This document shows, piece by piece, positions 27,093 to 36,470 of a stretch of 64,000 bases of DNA. The DNA comes from Bacillota bacterium. GTDB lineage: Bacteria > Bacillota > Clostridia > Christensenellales > CAG-138. Within the stretch, counting starts at the first letter, position 1. The number at the start of each line of letters is the position of its first letter. The notes beneath the pieces were generated by a model that did not search any database, was not told the origin of the DNA, and worked only from the letters and a program-made list of their open reading frames with translations. Position numbers and translations under genes: made by a program. The stretch lies in assembly GCA_016286445.1 (NCBI GenBank), contig JAEESS010000004.1, positions 23,166-87,165 on the forward strand. Direction: 5' to 3'.

Positions 27093-28142
27093 ATGAGCGA
27101 ACAGCATCCCGTTCCCGGCAAGGACGGCGACCGGTATATCCCGTTTGAACAGCGGACCGGCGAACGCTCCGTCGTATACTTCACCCGTGATCTTTCGGAG
27201 GAAGGGCTTCGGAAACTCTATGATAAGATCGGCTCGGTGCTCTGCGGCAGGGTCGCGATCAAGCTGCACACCGGCGAAGCGGAGGGTCCGAACATCGTCC
27301 CCCGCCCGTGGGTCAAGGCGCTGATCGATACGCGGCTCCCGGACGCGGCGATCATCGAAACGAACACCTATTACGAGGGCAGCCGCTACACGACCGAGGA
27401 ACACCGCAAAACGCTGGAGATCAACGGCTGGACGTTCTGTCCGGTCGACATCACCGACGCGGACGGCGTCGCCGAGCTTCCGGTGCGCGGCGGCAAGTGG
27501 TTCGACGTCATGCACGTCGGCAAAAACATACTGCACTACGATTCGCTGCTGGTGCTCACGCATTTCAAGGGTCACATCATGGGCGGCTTCGGCGGTTCCA
27601 ACAAGAACATCGGCATCGGCTGCGCGGACGGCAGGATCGGCAAAAAGGAGATCCATACCGCGACCGGAAGCGACAACATGTGGAGCATCGCCCAGGAAGA
27701 GCTGATGGAGCGCATGACCGAAAGCACCAAGGCGACGGTCGATCACTTCGCGCCGCACGTCTGCTTCATCAACGTGATGCGGAACATGTCGGTCTCCTGC
27801 GACTGCGAAGGCGCCGAGGCGGAGCCGGTCGTGACGCCGGACGTCGGCATCGTCGCTTCTTTGGACATCCTTGCCGCGGACGCCGCGTGCGTCGACCTCG
27901 TCTATGCGCTGCCGAACTTCGGCGGCAAGGCGCTCACCGAACGCATCGAAACGCGGCACGGGCTCAGGCAGCTCAGCTATATGAAGGAGCTCGGCATGGG
28001 CAGCGACCGCTATACGCTGATCGACGTCGACCGCGGCGACGCGCTCATCACCGCCGAGGAAGCGGTCAAAGACATCGGTCCCGTCTGGACGCCCGACCGG
28101 TTCAATACCTTCCCTGGCCGCAACAAACGGAGATTTTCATAA
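27093..28142 (+). CDS. DUF362 protein without a ferredoxin domain
   Basis: A 349-residue protein of the DUF362 family: V-A-I-K-L-H-T-G-E, L-T-H-F-K-G-H-I-M-G-G-F-G-G-S-N-K-N-I-G-I-G-C. Many family members carry two 4Fe-4S motifs at the C-terminus; this one shows only scattered cysteines, no CxxCxxC. AAGGAGG precedes the ATG 66 bases after the PHP gene, so it may be co-transcribed. Role unknown. Confidence 0.82.
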   Translation: MSEQHPVPGKDGDRYIPFEQRTGERSVVYFTRDLSEEGLRKLYDKIGSVLCGRVAIKLHTGEAEGPNIVPRPWVKALIDTRLPDAAIIETNTYYEGSRYTTEEHRKTLEINGWTFCPVDITDADGVAELPVRGGKWFDVMHVGKNILHYDSLLVLTHFKGHIMGGFGGSNKNIGIGCADGRIGKKEIHTATGSDNMWSIAQEELMERMTESTKATVDHFAPHVCFINVMRNMSVSCDCEGAEAEPVVTPDVGIVASLDILAADAACVDLVYALPNFGGKALTERIETRHGLRQLSYMKELGMGSDRYTLIDVDRGDALITAEEAVKDIGPVWTPDRFNTFPGRNKRRFS

Positions 28143-28158
28143 CGCACAAGCGCGCAAA

Positions 28159-28190
28159 GCCGCCGGAAACGCCCGGCGGCTTCTTCTTGC
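28159..28190. terminator. Terminator between DUF362 and the MFS gene
   Basis: Arms GCCGCCGG/CCGGCGGC with a 6-base loop, then TTCTTCTTG on the plus strand; may also stop the convergent MFS transcript. Confidence 0.7.
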
Positions 28191-28200
28191 GGAAAACGGA

Positions 28201-29598
28201 TTATTTGTAGGTGTCGACGGTGATGCTGTCCAGATCGACGTCCTTGGTCTCCTTGACCTTGAGCATCAGAAGCAGCAGCGAGACCGCCATGAACGGCACG
28301 CAGATCAGAAGGAACAGCAGATCCATCGAAATGAAATTCTGCAGCACGATGAACAGGATCCTTCCGACAAACATCCCTGCGCCGATCATGACCGAGATCG
28401 TTCCCATAACGGATGCACGCATGCCGGACGGCGAGGATTCCGCGGGCATCGTGAGGATCAGCGTATCGGACATCGACCAAAGTCCGCCGATGGAGCAGCC
28501 GTATGCGATCCCGGCGGCGACCGGTCCCCAGTTGAGACGGCACGCTAGGACGAACAGAAGCAGTCCCAAAAGTGCAAGTCCGCCGAGGATCAGGCAGGCT
28601 TTTTTGCGTCCGAGCTTGTCGGAGAAAAAGCCGCTGACGATGGTGACGACGCCGTTGACGAGCGGATAGATGATCAGCACGACCGATACAAGCGCTGTGG
28701 TCATTGCTCCCTCCAGCACCGTGGAGTAATACGAGGTATAAAAGGTCGTCGCAAAGAACAGGAACCCCGCGATGAAGATCCAGCGCAGCTGACGGTTCTT
28801 GAAGATGAACCGGATCGCGCGGAACACGCCGCCCTGTTCAGCGGTACCGCTCTTTTTATCCTCCTCCGCCTTTTTCCTGCGCTCCTCCGGCGAAAGTGAA
28901 AGGAAGCTCCGCCGCTGTTCGACAAACACCGGCGTTTCCCGTACAAGGAAGAACGAAACAGCGCCGACGGTGATCGCGACAACGACCGGAATGAGATAGA
29001 CCATACGCCAGCTGGAGGGCACGTCCTCCTTCAGGAACATCCGGGACAGCACGCCGATCAGCGAGACCGAAATCAGCGCGATACCCTTTGCAATGAAGCT
29101 GTAGGTCGCGCGTTTTTCCTTCGGCGCGGTCTCCATGATATACAGCACCTGCATATCGTTCGGCGTAAAGAACATCATGAACAGCATGCCGAGGATGTAC
29201 TGCACAACGCTGTGCGCGGTCATGACGATCAGCATCCCGACGCCCATGCCGACAGTGTTGATCATCAAAAACAGCCTTCTGCCGAACCGGTCGGACAGAG
29301 CCTTATAGAACGGCGTGATGATCAGAAACAGATTGGCAGCGGTAGACCACGGCTCGACCGTATTGATCGCGCCTTTATACACCGCAGAATTGACGTCGCG
29401 CGACGCGATCCTAAAGAGATCGAACAGCGCATACGGCTGCATGGACGAGTTCATGTTGGACGTGATCTCGTCGACGATGTAGATGACCGTCAGCACGATC
29501 ATCAGAAACAACAGATAATATGCGCCCTTCGGACGCTGCGCTTCCCGGTTGAGCCGCGCAAGCTCCCTCTGCTCCCGGGAAGGATCGACGGTTTTCAA
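28201..29598 (-). CDS. MFS transporter (TTG start)
   Basis: A 465-residue transporter with about twelve membrane segments, an MFS-like D-R-F-G-R-R after the second segment, and a charged central loop (E-E-R-R-K-K-A-E-E-D-K-K). The frame opens with TTG at 29598, with AGGAGG seven bases before it; no ATG gives a better fit. It starts 20 bases after the upstream hydrolase gene, suggesting one transcript. Substrate unknown. Confidence 0.85.
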   Translation of the reverse strand: MKTVDPSREQRELARLNREAQRPKGAYYLLFLMIVLTVIYIVDEITSNMNSSMQPYALFDLFRIASRDVNSAVYKGAINTVEPWSTAANLFLIITPFYKALSDRFGRRLFLMINTVGMGVGMLIVMTAHSVVQYILGMLFMMFFTPNDMQVLYIMETAPKEKRATYSFIAKGIALISVSLIGVLSRMFLKEDVPSSWRMVYLIPVVVAITVGAVSFFLVRETPVFVEQRRSFLSLSPEERRKKAEEDKKSGTAEQGGVFRAIRFIFKNRQLRWIFIAGFLFFATTFYTSYYSTVLEGAMTTALVSVVLIIYPLVNGVVTIVSGFFSDKLGRKKACLILGGLALLGLLLFVLACRLNWGPVAAGIAYGCSIGGLWSMSDTLILTMPAESSPSGMRASVMGTISVMIGAGMFVGRILFIVLQNFISMDLLFLLICVPFMAVSLLLLMLKVKETKDVDLDSITVDTYK

Positions 29599-29618
29599 AG
29601 CATTTCCTCCTCTGTCCC

Positions 29619-30569
29619 CTATGATTTTTGCTCCGCATCCTGCGGAAAGATCCTTGTAAAGAACGCGCGTGTGATCCGTTCGTAGCGCGGGTGGTCCATA
29701 AGAAAACTCAGCCCGTGCCCCGCATTCGGAAATGTGTGCAGCTCGATCCGCTCCGGCGCCGCTGAAGCGATCTCGTGTCCCATTTCACACGGCACAAAGC
29801 GGTCGTCCTCGCCGTGGATCAGAAGGATCGGGACCTTTGCGCGCTTTACCGCTTCCGAAGCATCGGCAGCCGAAGGATCGAATCCGCCGAAGATCCGCGC
29901 GCCGAGCCACGTCAACGGCCAGACGATCCAAAGCGGCAGCTTCCTGTCCCGGATGACCTTTGTGATGATCGCCTTCGGGCTTGTAAACGGCGCGTCGGCA
30001 AGGATGCCCCGGACGTTTCCCGGGAGGTCAAGCCCGGACGCCATCAGCACCGTCGCCGCACCCATGGAGATCCCGCAAAGCAGGATCTTCGTCTGTTCGC
30101 CGAAGCGCTCCCTTGCGTAATCGATCCATTTCATGCAGTCACGGCGCTCTTTGACGCCGAATGTGATCACATGTCCCTCGCTCGTGCAGTGCGCGCGCTG
30201 TTCGATCAGAAGCAGGTTGAACCCCGCGACGCGGTACGACTGTATCCCGCCGGAAAAGTCCCGCGCGGGCGTTCCGCGGTAGCCGTGGAACAGGATCGCC
30301 AGCGGTGCGCCGTCCCGCTGATGATAATACCGTCCGTTCAGCCGGAGCCCGTCGAATGAGGTCGTGCAGACCGGCTCGTACGGGATCGCCCGTGCCGCCC
30401 GGATCATTTCGGTGATCTCATCCCGCAGCGCGTCCGTCTGCTCCCCGCCCGCCAGATGGAAATCGTCGTTCTGCATTCTGTCCGGCGATCGGAAGATGAT
30501 GCGGAATACGGCGTACGCGGCGCAAAGCACGACCGCCGCAAGCCCCAAAGCGACGTATAAAACGACCAT
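29619..30569 (-). CDS. Membrane-anchored alpha/beta hydrolase
   Basis: A 316-residue protein starting with a hydrophobic helix (residues 2-25) and then an alpha/beta hydrolase domain: L-F-H-G-Y-R-G near residue 92, nucleophile elbow G-I-S-M-G-A-A near 160, Asp in I-H-G-E-D-D-R-F near 255 and His in G-H-G-L-S near 285. It resembles the YqkD-type esterases. Probably co-transcribed with the MFS gene. The 132-base gap to the large oxidoreductase gene has no gene. Confidence 0.83.
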   Translation of the reverse strand: MVVLYVALGLAAVVLCAAYAVFRIIFRSPDRMQNDDFHLAGGEQTDALRDEITEMIRAARAIPYEPVCTTSFDGLRLNGRYYHQRDGAPLAILFHGYRGTPARDFSGGIQSYRVAGFNLLLIEQRAHCTSEGHVITFGVKERRDCMKWIDYARERFGEQTKILLCGISMGAATVLMASGLDLPGNVRGILADAPFTSPKAIITKVIRDRKLPLWIVWPLTWLGARIFGGFDPSAADASEAVKRAKVPILLIHGEDDRFVPCEMGHEIASAAPERIELHTFPNAGHGLSFLMDHPRYERITRAFFTRIFPQDAEQKS

Positions 30570-30701
30570 ACCCGCATCCTCCGAACCGACGATCTTTTTT
30601 CCCGTTCAGTATACCACCGAAACGCTTCCCATGTCACGCTTTTTCGGCAAACCGATCGAAAAGGGGGCAAAGCGTACGCCCTGCCTCCTTGGTTTTGGTT
30701 C

Positions 30702-33524
30702 TTACTCCTGTTCGGTCGGATAGTCCGACTTGCCGGTGATCTTGCGCTTGATGATCTTGCCCATGCGCTTCAGCGCGTACGGACCGACGAGCTTCATCAT
30801 CTCCTCCGCGGTGTGCATTTCGCTCGCGGCGGGCAGATCGCGGGAAAGATGGATCGCGTCGAACTCGCAGCGAGTGGTGCACAGCCCGCAGCCGATGCAC
30901 TGGTTCAGATCGACCGTCGTCGCGCCGCAGCCGAGGCAGCGGTTCGCCTCGACCTTGACCTGCTCTTCGGTCAGCGGCAGGCGAAGATCGTGGAACGTCG
31001 CTCGCGCGTCGCCGGGCATAAACCCCGGACGCTGACGCGGGGAGTTGTCGAACGAATCGGGTCGCGTGATATCCTCGCGGTCGAACTCGATGAACTTCCG
31101 AAGGTCCCTTCCGATCGTCAGCGACTGACCCGGATGCACGAAGCGGTTGATCGAGACCATGCCCTCTCTGCCGTCCGCGATCGCGTCGATCGCAAACTTC
31201 GCGCCGTGGAAGATGTCGCCGCCGACAAACACGTCGGGCTCGGCGGTCTGATACGTTGTCGGATCGGCGACCGCCGTGCCGTTTCTGCGGACCTCGACCT
31301 TGCTGCCTTCGAGCAGGCTTCCCCACTCGGCGCTCTGCCCGATCGCCATCAGCACGTTTTCGCACGGGACCGTCATCGTGTCGTTTTCGTCGTAGACCGG
31401 GCTGAACCGGTGCTCCTCATCGTAGACACGCGTGCAGCGCTTGAACACGACAGCCGTGACCTTGCCGGCTTCGTCTCGCAAAACCTCCTTCGGTCCCCAG
31501 CCGTTTTCGATCGCGATGCCCTCTTCAAGCACCTCTTCGATCTCGTCCTTTGCCGCGGGCATCTCGTCCCGCTGTTCAAGGCACAGCATCGTGACCTTGC
31601 CCTTCGTTGCGCGCAGCGCCGTTCTTGCGACGTCCGCCGCGACGTTGCCGCCGCCGACGATCACGACGTCGCCCGAAAGCGTTTCGTTTCCGTTTTGGTT
31701 CACGCGCTTCAAAAACGCGACGCCGGATTCAACGCCTTCGCCGTCCTCGCCCGGCACGCCGGCGGTCCTGCCGCCCTGCAGACCGATCGCGACATAGAAC
31801 GCCTTATAGCCCTGTCTTCTCAGCTCGTCGAGCGTGATGTCCTTACCGACCTCGACGCCGCAGACGATCTTTGCGCCCATCTTTTCGACGATCGAGATCT
31901 CCTTTTCGAGCACGTCCTTTTCGAGGCGGAAGCTCGGAATACCGTTCAAGAGCATGCCGCCCGGACGGCTTTCCTTTTCAAACACGGTGACCGGATAGCC
32001 CTCTTTGCGCAGATAATACGCCGCGGAAAGTCCCGCGGGACCCGCGCCGATCACTGCGATCGGGTAATCCGTCCACTGCTTGCCCTCGCCGTTTTCGCAG
32101 ATCTCGGTGAAGTGCTCGGGATGTTCAAGCTCCCACTTTGCGAGGAACTTCTTGATCTCGTCGATCGCGACCGGCTTGTCGATCGTGCCGCGCGTGCAGC
32201 GGTCCTCGCAGCGGCGGTTGCAGACCGCGCCGCAGACCGCCGGGAACGGATTGTCCTGCCGGATCAGCCTGACGGCTTCGGCATATCTGCCCTCCGACGC
32301 CATCTTGATATAGCCCTGCACCGCGATATGCGCCGGGCACGCCGTTTTGCACGGGGACGTGCCGGTATCGTAGCAGTTTTCCTTATTGTGATCGCGATAG
32401 TCGCGGTCCCACTTGTCCTCGCCCCAGACGTGGTCGTCCGGCAGCTCGTGCATCGGGTACTTCACCCGCGAGCCGTCCGCTTTGCAGAGCTTCTGCCCCA
32501 GCTTCGCCGCGCCTGCAGGACAGACCTCGACGCACTTGCCGCAGGCGACGCACTTCGACTTATCGACATGCGCGCGGTATGCGGAGCGCGACATGTTCGG
32601 CGTGTTGAAGAGCTGCGAGGTGCGAAGCCCGTAGCAGCTGCCCGGCGAGCAGTTGCAGATGCCCACGATGCGGTTCGGGCCGTCCAAGTTCGTGATCTGA
32701 TGCACATAGCCCTTGCGCTCGGCGCGTTCGATGATCTCCATCGCCTCTTCGCGCGTGATGTAGCGCGCGTCCTTGCCGGTCTCGACCAGAAACTCCGCGA
32801 TATCGCCGACGCCGATGCACATATGTCCTTCGATGTCGCCGACGCCCTCGCCGCGAATGCGCTGCGCCTTGCGGCATGCGCAGACCATGGTGCAGAACTT
32901 GTCGTACTTCTGCAGCCAGTGCGAAAGATGCTCAACGGAAACGCTCTGCGAGCCTGCGTCGATCGCCTTTTCGACCGGAATGACGTGCATGCCGATGCCC
33001 GCGCCGCCCGGCGGAACGAGCTTTGCGGCAAGCTCCAGCGGCTCCTGCGGCGCAAGGTTGAACATCGTTGCGACCTCCGGATGCTCGTCCGGCAGCGTCT
33101 TGTGCTCGACCATGTATTCGCCCGAGCCCACGACCCACTTCGGGATCATGTACTGAATGTGCTGATCGGCGTTATCGCGGTTCTGTTCAAGGATGCCGAT
33201 CCAGATGAGATGGTCGATGACCTTCTGCGCCTCTGCCTCGGTCATGCCGTTGCGCGCGGCGATCTCTTTGGTCGTCAGCCCCACGCGGCGTTTCTTGAAG
33301 CTCAGCATGAATTTGACCTCGTCCCTCGTCAAAAGACGGTCGAGGATCCAGAAATCCATGTGATTTTCCTTCATGCCGCCGGGAAGCTTGCGCGGGATGT
33401 TGTCCGTGATGAGAAGCGCAAGCTTTTTCACAAGCTTTGCCTTCTCGGGATCGTCGCAATGATGTCCCTCGATCGGATAATCCTTCTCGTTGACGTGGAT
33501 CTTCGGATTGACTTCTTTGACCAT
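30702..33524 (-). CDS. 940-residue multi-FeS flavoprotein (GltD-like oxidoreductase fusion)
   Basis: Domains in order: a winged-helix-like segment near 60-115 (L-T-T-K-E-I-A-A-R-N-G-M); a Cys-rich region with C-A-C-R near 215 and C-N-C-S-P-G-S-C near 290; a 4Fe-4S ferredoxin C-V-A-C-G-K-C-V-E-V-C-P at 325-336; the GltD-type N-terminal FeS part at 392-443 (C-K-T-A-C-P, C-G-A-V-C-N-R-R-C-E-D-R-C); an FAD site G-A-G-P-A-G at 493-498; an NAD(P) site G-G-G-N-V-A-A; and a C-terminal C-I-G-C-G-L-C-T-T-R-C. GltD itself has about 450-490 residues. AAGGAG precedes the start. It probably passes NAD(P)H electrons to the neighbouring flavoproteins; no glutamate synthase large subunit is nearby. Confidence 0.85.
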   Translation of the reverse strand: MVKEVNPKIHVNEKDYPIEGHHCDDPEKAKLVKKLALLITDNIPRKLPGGMKENHMDFWILDRLLTRDEVKFMLSFKKRRVGLTTKEIAARNGMTEAEAQKVIDHLIWIGILEQNRDNADQHIQYMIPKWVVGSGEYMVEHKTLPDEHPEVATMFNLAPQEPLELAAKLVPPGGAGIGMHVIPVEKAIDAGSQSVSVEHLSHWLQKYDKFCTMVCACRKAQRIRGEGVGDIEGHMCIGVGDIAEFLVETGKDARYITREEAMEIIERAERKGYVHQITNLDGPNRIVGICNCSPGSCYGLRTSQLFNTPNMSRSAYRAHVDKSKCVACGKCVEVCPAGAAKLGQKLCKADGSRVKYPMHELPDDHVWGEDKWDRDYRDHNKENCYDTGTSPCKTACPAHIAVQGYIKMASEGRYAEAVRLIRQDNPFPAVCGAVCNRRCEDRCTRGTIDKPVAIDEIKKFLAKWELEHPEHFTEICENGEGKQWTDYPIAVIGAGPAGLSAAYYLRKEGYPVTVFEKESRPGGMLLNGIPSFRLEKDVLEKEISIVEKMGAKIVCGVEVGKDITLDELRRQGYKAFYVAIGLQGGRTAGVPGEDGEGVESGVAFLKRVNQNGNETLSGDVVIVGGGNVAADVARTALRATKGKVTMLCLEQRDEMPAAKDEIEEVLEEGIAIENGWGPKEVLRDEAGKVTAVVFKRCTRVYDEEHRFSPVYDENDTMTVPCENVLMAIGQSAEWGSLLEGSKVEVRRNGTAVADPTTYQTAEPDVFVGGDIFHGAKFAIDAIADGREGMVSINRFVHPGQSLTIGRDLRKFIEFDREDITRPDSFDNSPRQRPGFMPGDARATFHDLRLPLTEEQVKVEANRCLGCGATTVDLNQCIGCGLCTTRCEFDAIHLSRDLPAASEMHTAEEMMKLVGPYALKRMGKIIKRKITGKSDYPTEQE

Positions 33525-33533
33525 GATATCTCC

Positions 33534-34718
33534 TTACTCGATCGGGATCTTGATCGTCATGTCGGAAAGCGGATACGCCGCGCAGGCGTGGACGTAGTTG
33601 AAATCCCTGTCCGCCGCGCGTCTGCCGTCGTTTTCGGGGCAAACATAGTATTCGCCCGAAAGCACCTTCGTGCGGCAGAAGCCGCATTCGCCGCTGCGGC
33701 ACGCCGTTTCGATGCGGATGCCCGCGCGTTCGAGCGCGACGACGAGCGATTCCGTCGTCTTTGCGGGGATCTCATCTTTATGGATGCCGCGCACGACCGT
33801 GACGGTATAGGTCTCGTCCTTCTGTTCGACCGGGTAGCCCGCAAACGTCGTGATGTCCTTCGCCTGTCCGAAAACCTCGAAGCGCACGCGCCGCGCCGGC
33901 ACGTCGAGCTTTTTGATCTCTTCGCGCAGGAATTTGTACATGACCTGCGGACCGCAGATGAAGTAGGACGTGTCGCCCTTACTGTACTTTTTGATCAGCT
34001 CCGCGGAAAGGAAGCCGCGCTCGCCCGTCCAGTCGGGTTCGTCGCCCGAGAGCACGTTTACGACGTGCACACGATCGCTTTCCAAAGCAGCAAGCTCGTC
34101 CTTTAGGATGATGTCGTTCGACGCCACAGAGCCGTACAGGATCGTCAGCTCCGCGTCTATCGTGCCGTTTGCGATCTCCTTTGCCATCGACGCAAACGGC
34201 GTGATGCCGACGCCGCCCGCCAGCGCCATGATGTGATGCGCATCGCGAAGCGGCTCAAAATAGAACTGTCCGAGCCCGATGTTGCCCTTGATAACCGTTC
34301 CGACGGTCAGCCCGTCGTTGACAAAGTCCGCAATGAAGCCGTCGCCCTTGCTCCTGCGCACGGTGATCTCGATATAGCCCGGGTCCTTGCGCGCCTCGAA
34401 CGGCGCCGAGGAGATCGAGTACGGTCTCGAAACGATCTTGCCGTCGATCTCGAAATCGAGCGCAACGAACTGTCCCGCATAGAACGGGGGCAGCTTGCCG
34501 CCGCCGACCTTTTCAAAGCGGACGGTCTTTGCCGTGGGGCTTGCGGTGCGGATCTCTTTGACGACGAGATCGAGCTTGCCCGGATGCCATTCCCTTGCGA
34601 CATTGCCGATCGGGTCAACGGTCTCCGGCGTTTCGGAAGCGGACTGAAATGCGTGAAGACGCGCTTTGGTGACGCGCGACGCGCCGCCGACGTCCTTTAA
34701 GAATCCCTTGACCTTCAT
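33534..34718 (-). CDS. Ferredoxin-NAD(P) reductase-like protein with plant-type 2Fe-2S domain
   Basis: A 394-residue protein. After about 50 residues of leader comes the FAD domain (R-P-Y-S-I-S-S-A near residue 100), then the NAD(P) domain (A-L-A-G-G-V-G-I-T-P-F near 167, Y-F-I-C-G-P-Q near 254), and a C-terminal plant-type 2Fe-2S domain with C-R-S-G-E-C-G-F-C and a last Cys in H-A-C-A-A-Y-P. A flavin-plus-2Fe-2S chain like those of oxygenase or desaturase reductases. Nine bases separate it from the 940-residue gene, and its start overlaps the stop of the CrtI-like gene. Confidence 0.88.
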   Translation of the reverse strand: MKVKGFLKDVGGASRVTKARLHAFQSASETPETVDPIGNVAREWHPGKLDLVVKEIRTASPTAKTVRFEKVGGGKLPPFYAGQFVALDFEIDGKIVSRPYSISSAPFEARKDPGYIEITVRRSKGDGFIADFVNDGLTVGTVIKGNIGLGQFYFEPLRDAHHIMALAGGVGITPFASMAKEIANGTIDAELTILYGSVASNDIILKDELAALESDRVHVVNVLSGDEPDWTGERGFLSAELIKKYSKGDTSYFICGPQVMYKFLREEIKKLDVPARRVRFEVFGQAKDITTFAGYPVEQKDETYTVTVVRGIHKDEIPAKTTESLVVALERAGIRIETACRSGECGFCRTKVLSGEYYVCPENDGRRAADRDFNYVHACAAYPLSDMTIKIPIE

Positions 34719-36247
34719 TTTGCCGCCTCCTTCTTTTTCATATCGTCCAGCACGTTCTTTGCCGCCTTTCTGCCGTTCGTCACCGCCGGTCCCATGCCGT
34801 CGCCGGAGATCTGGTGCGCGCCGGCGAACTCAAGCCCTTCGATGAACTTTTCCTGCTCCGCGGTCTGCAGTCTTGCGACGATGTGATCCTCCATCGTGTG
34901 CGCGTAGCCGTAGATGCAGCCGTTCCACATGCCGGTATAGTGCGCGACGGTCATCGGCGTTTCAATGACGATCTCCAGAACGTGATCCAAAAAGTTTACG
35001 CCGTAGTACTTACTCATATCGTCGATCATCTGCTTTGCGACCTCATGCTTGACGCGGTCGTAATCGTCGGCGGAAACCGTCTTCCAGCCGTCCACGCGCG
35101 GCAGCGTCGTGATCGAGAACGAGCAGGTGCCCGCGGGCGTCGCGTCCGGATTCGCGTAGTTATGGCAGATGCAGGTCAGATAGCGGTACGGTCCGAGCCC
35201 TGCAAGATCGGCATACAGCGCTTCGGTGTCCATCGTGTCGCCGCGGAAGATGCTGTAATCGTGAATGCCGAGCTCCTCGGCGGGCTTGTCGAGGATCATG
35301 ATGACCGAAAACGCGGTGAGGCTCAGGCGTCTCCCGTTGACCATCTTGATCGCTTCCTTCGGGACCTCGGAGAGCGGTTCAATCATCGAGGTATAGACCT
35401 TGTTCGGATACGCGGCACTGATGACATAATCCGCGTGGATCTCGTCGCCGCGCGCGGTGCGCACGCCGTAGACCTTGCCGTCACGAACGAGGATCTTTTC
35501 AACGTGCTGCTTATATTCGATCTGCACGCCCATCTGTTCGGCGCGCTCCGCCATTTTAAGGCTCATCTCGTGGCTGAACTTATGCGGGATGTACGAGCCG
35601 TAGCCGATGTAGTCCGCCATCAGCACCGAGAAGATCGTAAACGGCAGCGTCCGGAAGCCTGTGCCGACGTAGATCCAGTACGGCGCCAGAAGGTCCTGCG
35701 CCTTCTGCGGCAGGTCGAACGTATCGATGACCTCCTGCGTGGAATAGCCAGCGGTCTTGACGAATGCTTCGTGCTTTAAGAGCATCTGCACCTTGCTCAT
35801 CGGGTGGATCGAAAGCTCGTTGACGGAATCGAACACCGTGTGGCAGAGGTTCAGAAGCTTCAGCACCTTGTCATAGGTGCCGGGGACGGCGGCGTCCACT
35901 TCCTTCGCGAACGTTTCAAGCCCCGGATGCAGCGTGACCTCAAGCCCCGGCAGCGAAGCGTGATACGCCTCGGGGACCTTGAGCCAGTCGATCTTTACCC
36001 CCATGTCCTCCAAAAACTTTCCGACCTTTAAGCGGTTGCCCTCGGGACCGATGCTCATCATCTCGTGCAGCGCGGCTTCGATCTCAATGCCGCCGCGGAC
36101 GAAGCTGGTCGCGATGCCGCCGGGCAGGTTGTGGCGTTCGAGCACCAGCACGTCCTTGCCCTTTTCGGCGAGCATCAGCGCGGATGACAGTCCCGCCAAA
36201 GCGCCGCCGATGACGATGACGTCATAATGATCTTTGTAGAATTTCAT
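34715..36247 (-). CDS. CrtI/RetSat-like FAD oxidoreductase
   Basis: A 510-residue flavoprotein of the phytoene-desaturase/retinol-saturase type. The N-terminus is Y-D-V-I-V-I-G-G-A-L-A-G-L-S-S-A-L-M-L-A, the FAD site, and a C-terminal G-A-H-Q-I-S-G-D-G-M-G-P-A-V closes it. The start at 36247 has GGAGA upstream. No carotenoid genes (crtB, crtE) are in the window, so phytoene is an unlikely substrate; reduction or oxidation of an unsaturated lipid-like chain is possible. Coupled by ATGA to the 2Fe-2S reductase. Confidence 0.82.
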   Translation of the reverse strand: MKFYKDHYDVIVIGGALAGLSSALMLAEKGKDVLVLERHNLPGGIATSFVRGGIEIEAALHEMMSIGPEGNRLKVGKFLEDMGVKIDWLKVPEAYHASLPGLEVTLHPGLETFAKEVDAAVPGTYDKVLKLLNLCHTVFDSVNELSIHPMSKVQMLLKHEAFVKTAGYSTQEVIDTFDLPQKAQDLLAPYWIYVGTGFRTLPFTIFSVLMADYIGYGSYIPHKFSHEMSLKMAERAEQMGVQIEYKQHVEKILVRDGKVYGVRTARGDEIHADYVISAAYPNKVYTSMIEPLSEVPKEAIKMVNGRRLSLTAFSVIMILDKPAEELGIHDYSIFRGDTMDTEALYADLAGLGPYRYLTCICHNYANPDATPAGTCSFSITTLPRVDGWKTVSADDYDRVKHEVAKQMIDDMSKYYGVNFLDHVLEIVIETPMTVAHYTGMWNGCIYGYAHTMEDHIVARLQTAEQEKFIEGLEFAGAHQISGDGMGPAVTNGRKAAKNVLDDMKKKEAAK

Positions 36248-36292
36248 AGCATTCTCCTTATGCAAAGATGAGGCTGCCGCAGCCGGGATTTA

Positions 36293-36437
36293 TGCGTCAA
36301 TCCCCCCTGTCTCCTGCAACTGCGTTGCAGTTCGACATCCCCCCTTTACACAAAGGGGGCTTTTTGTCGCTCTTCCTGCCTCTCTTGTGCAAAGGGAGGC
36401 GGCTTTTGCGAAGCAAAAGACGGAGGGATTGTTGCCT
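36293..36437. repeat. MITE-like hairpin element
   Basis: A 145-base element with imperfect terminal inverted repeats (GCGTCAATCCCCCC against GCAACAATCCCTCC read on the other strand) and four internal hairpins: CTGCAAC..GTTGCAG, CCCCCTTT..AAAGGGGG, TGCCTC..GAGGC and CTTTTGC..GCAAAAG. It lies in the 223-base gap between the CrtI-like and amine-oxidase-like genes; the rest of the gap holds no gene. Related in style to the 9.9 and 11.6 kb repeats. Confidence 0.65.
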
Positions 36438-36470
36438 AAGCCTTCTTGCAGCAACCTCTGCGAATCATTC

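Noticed and set aside
30702..33524. Glutamate synthase small subunit (gltD)
   Set aside because: The core resembles GltD, but the protein is about twice as long, with extra FeS domains, and no gltB is nearby.
30813..34106. Plus-strand open frame of about 1,097 codons opposite the redox genes
   Set aside because: It mirrors the 940-residue and 394-residue proteins on the other strand; no ribosome site, motifs or sensible hydropathy. High GC makes such shadows common.
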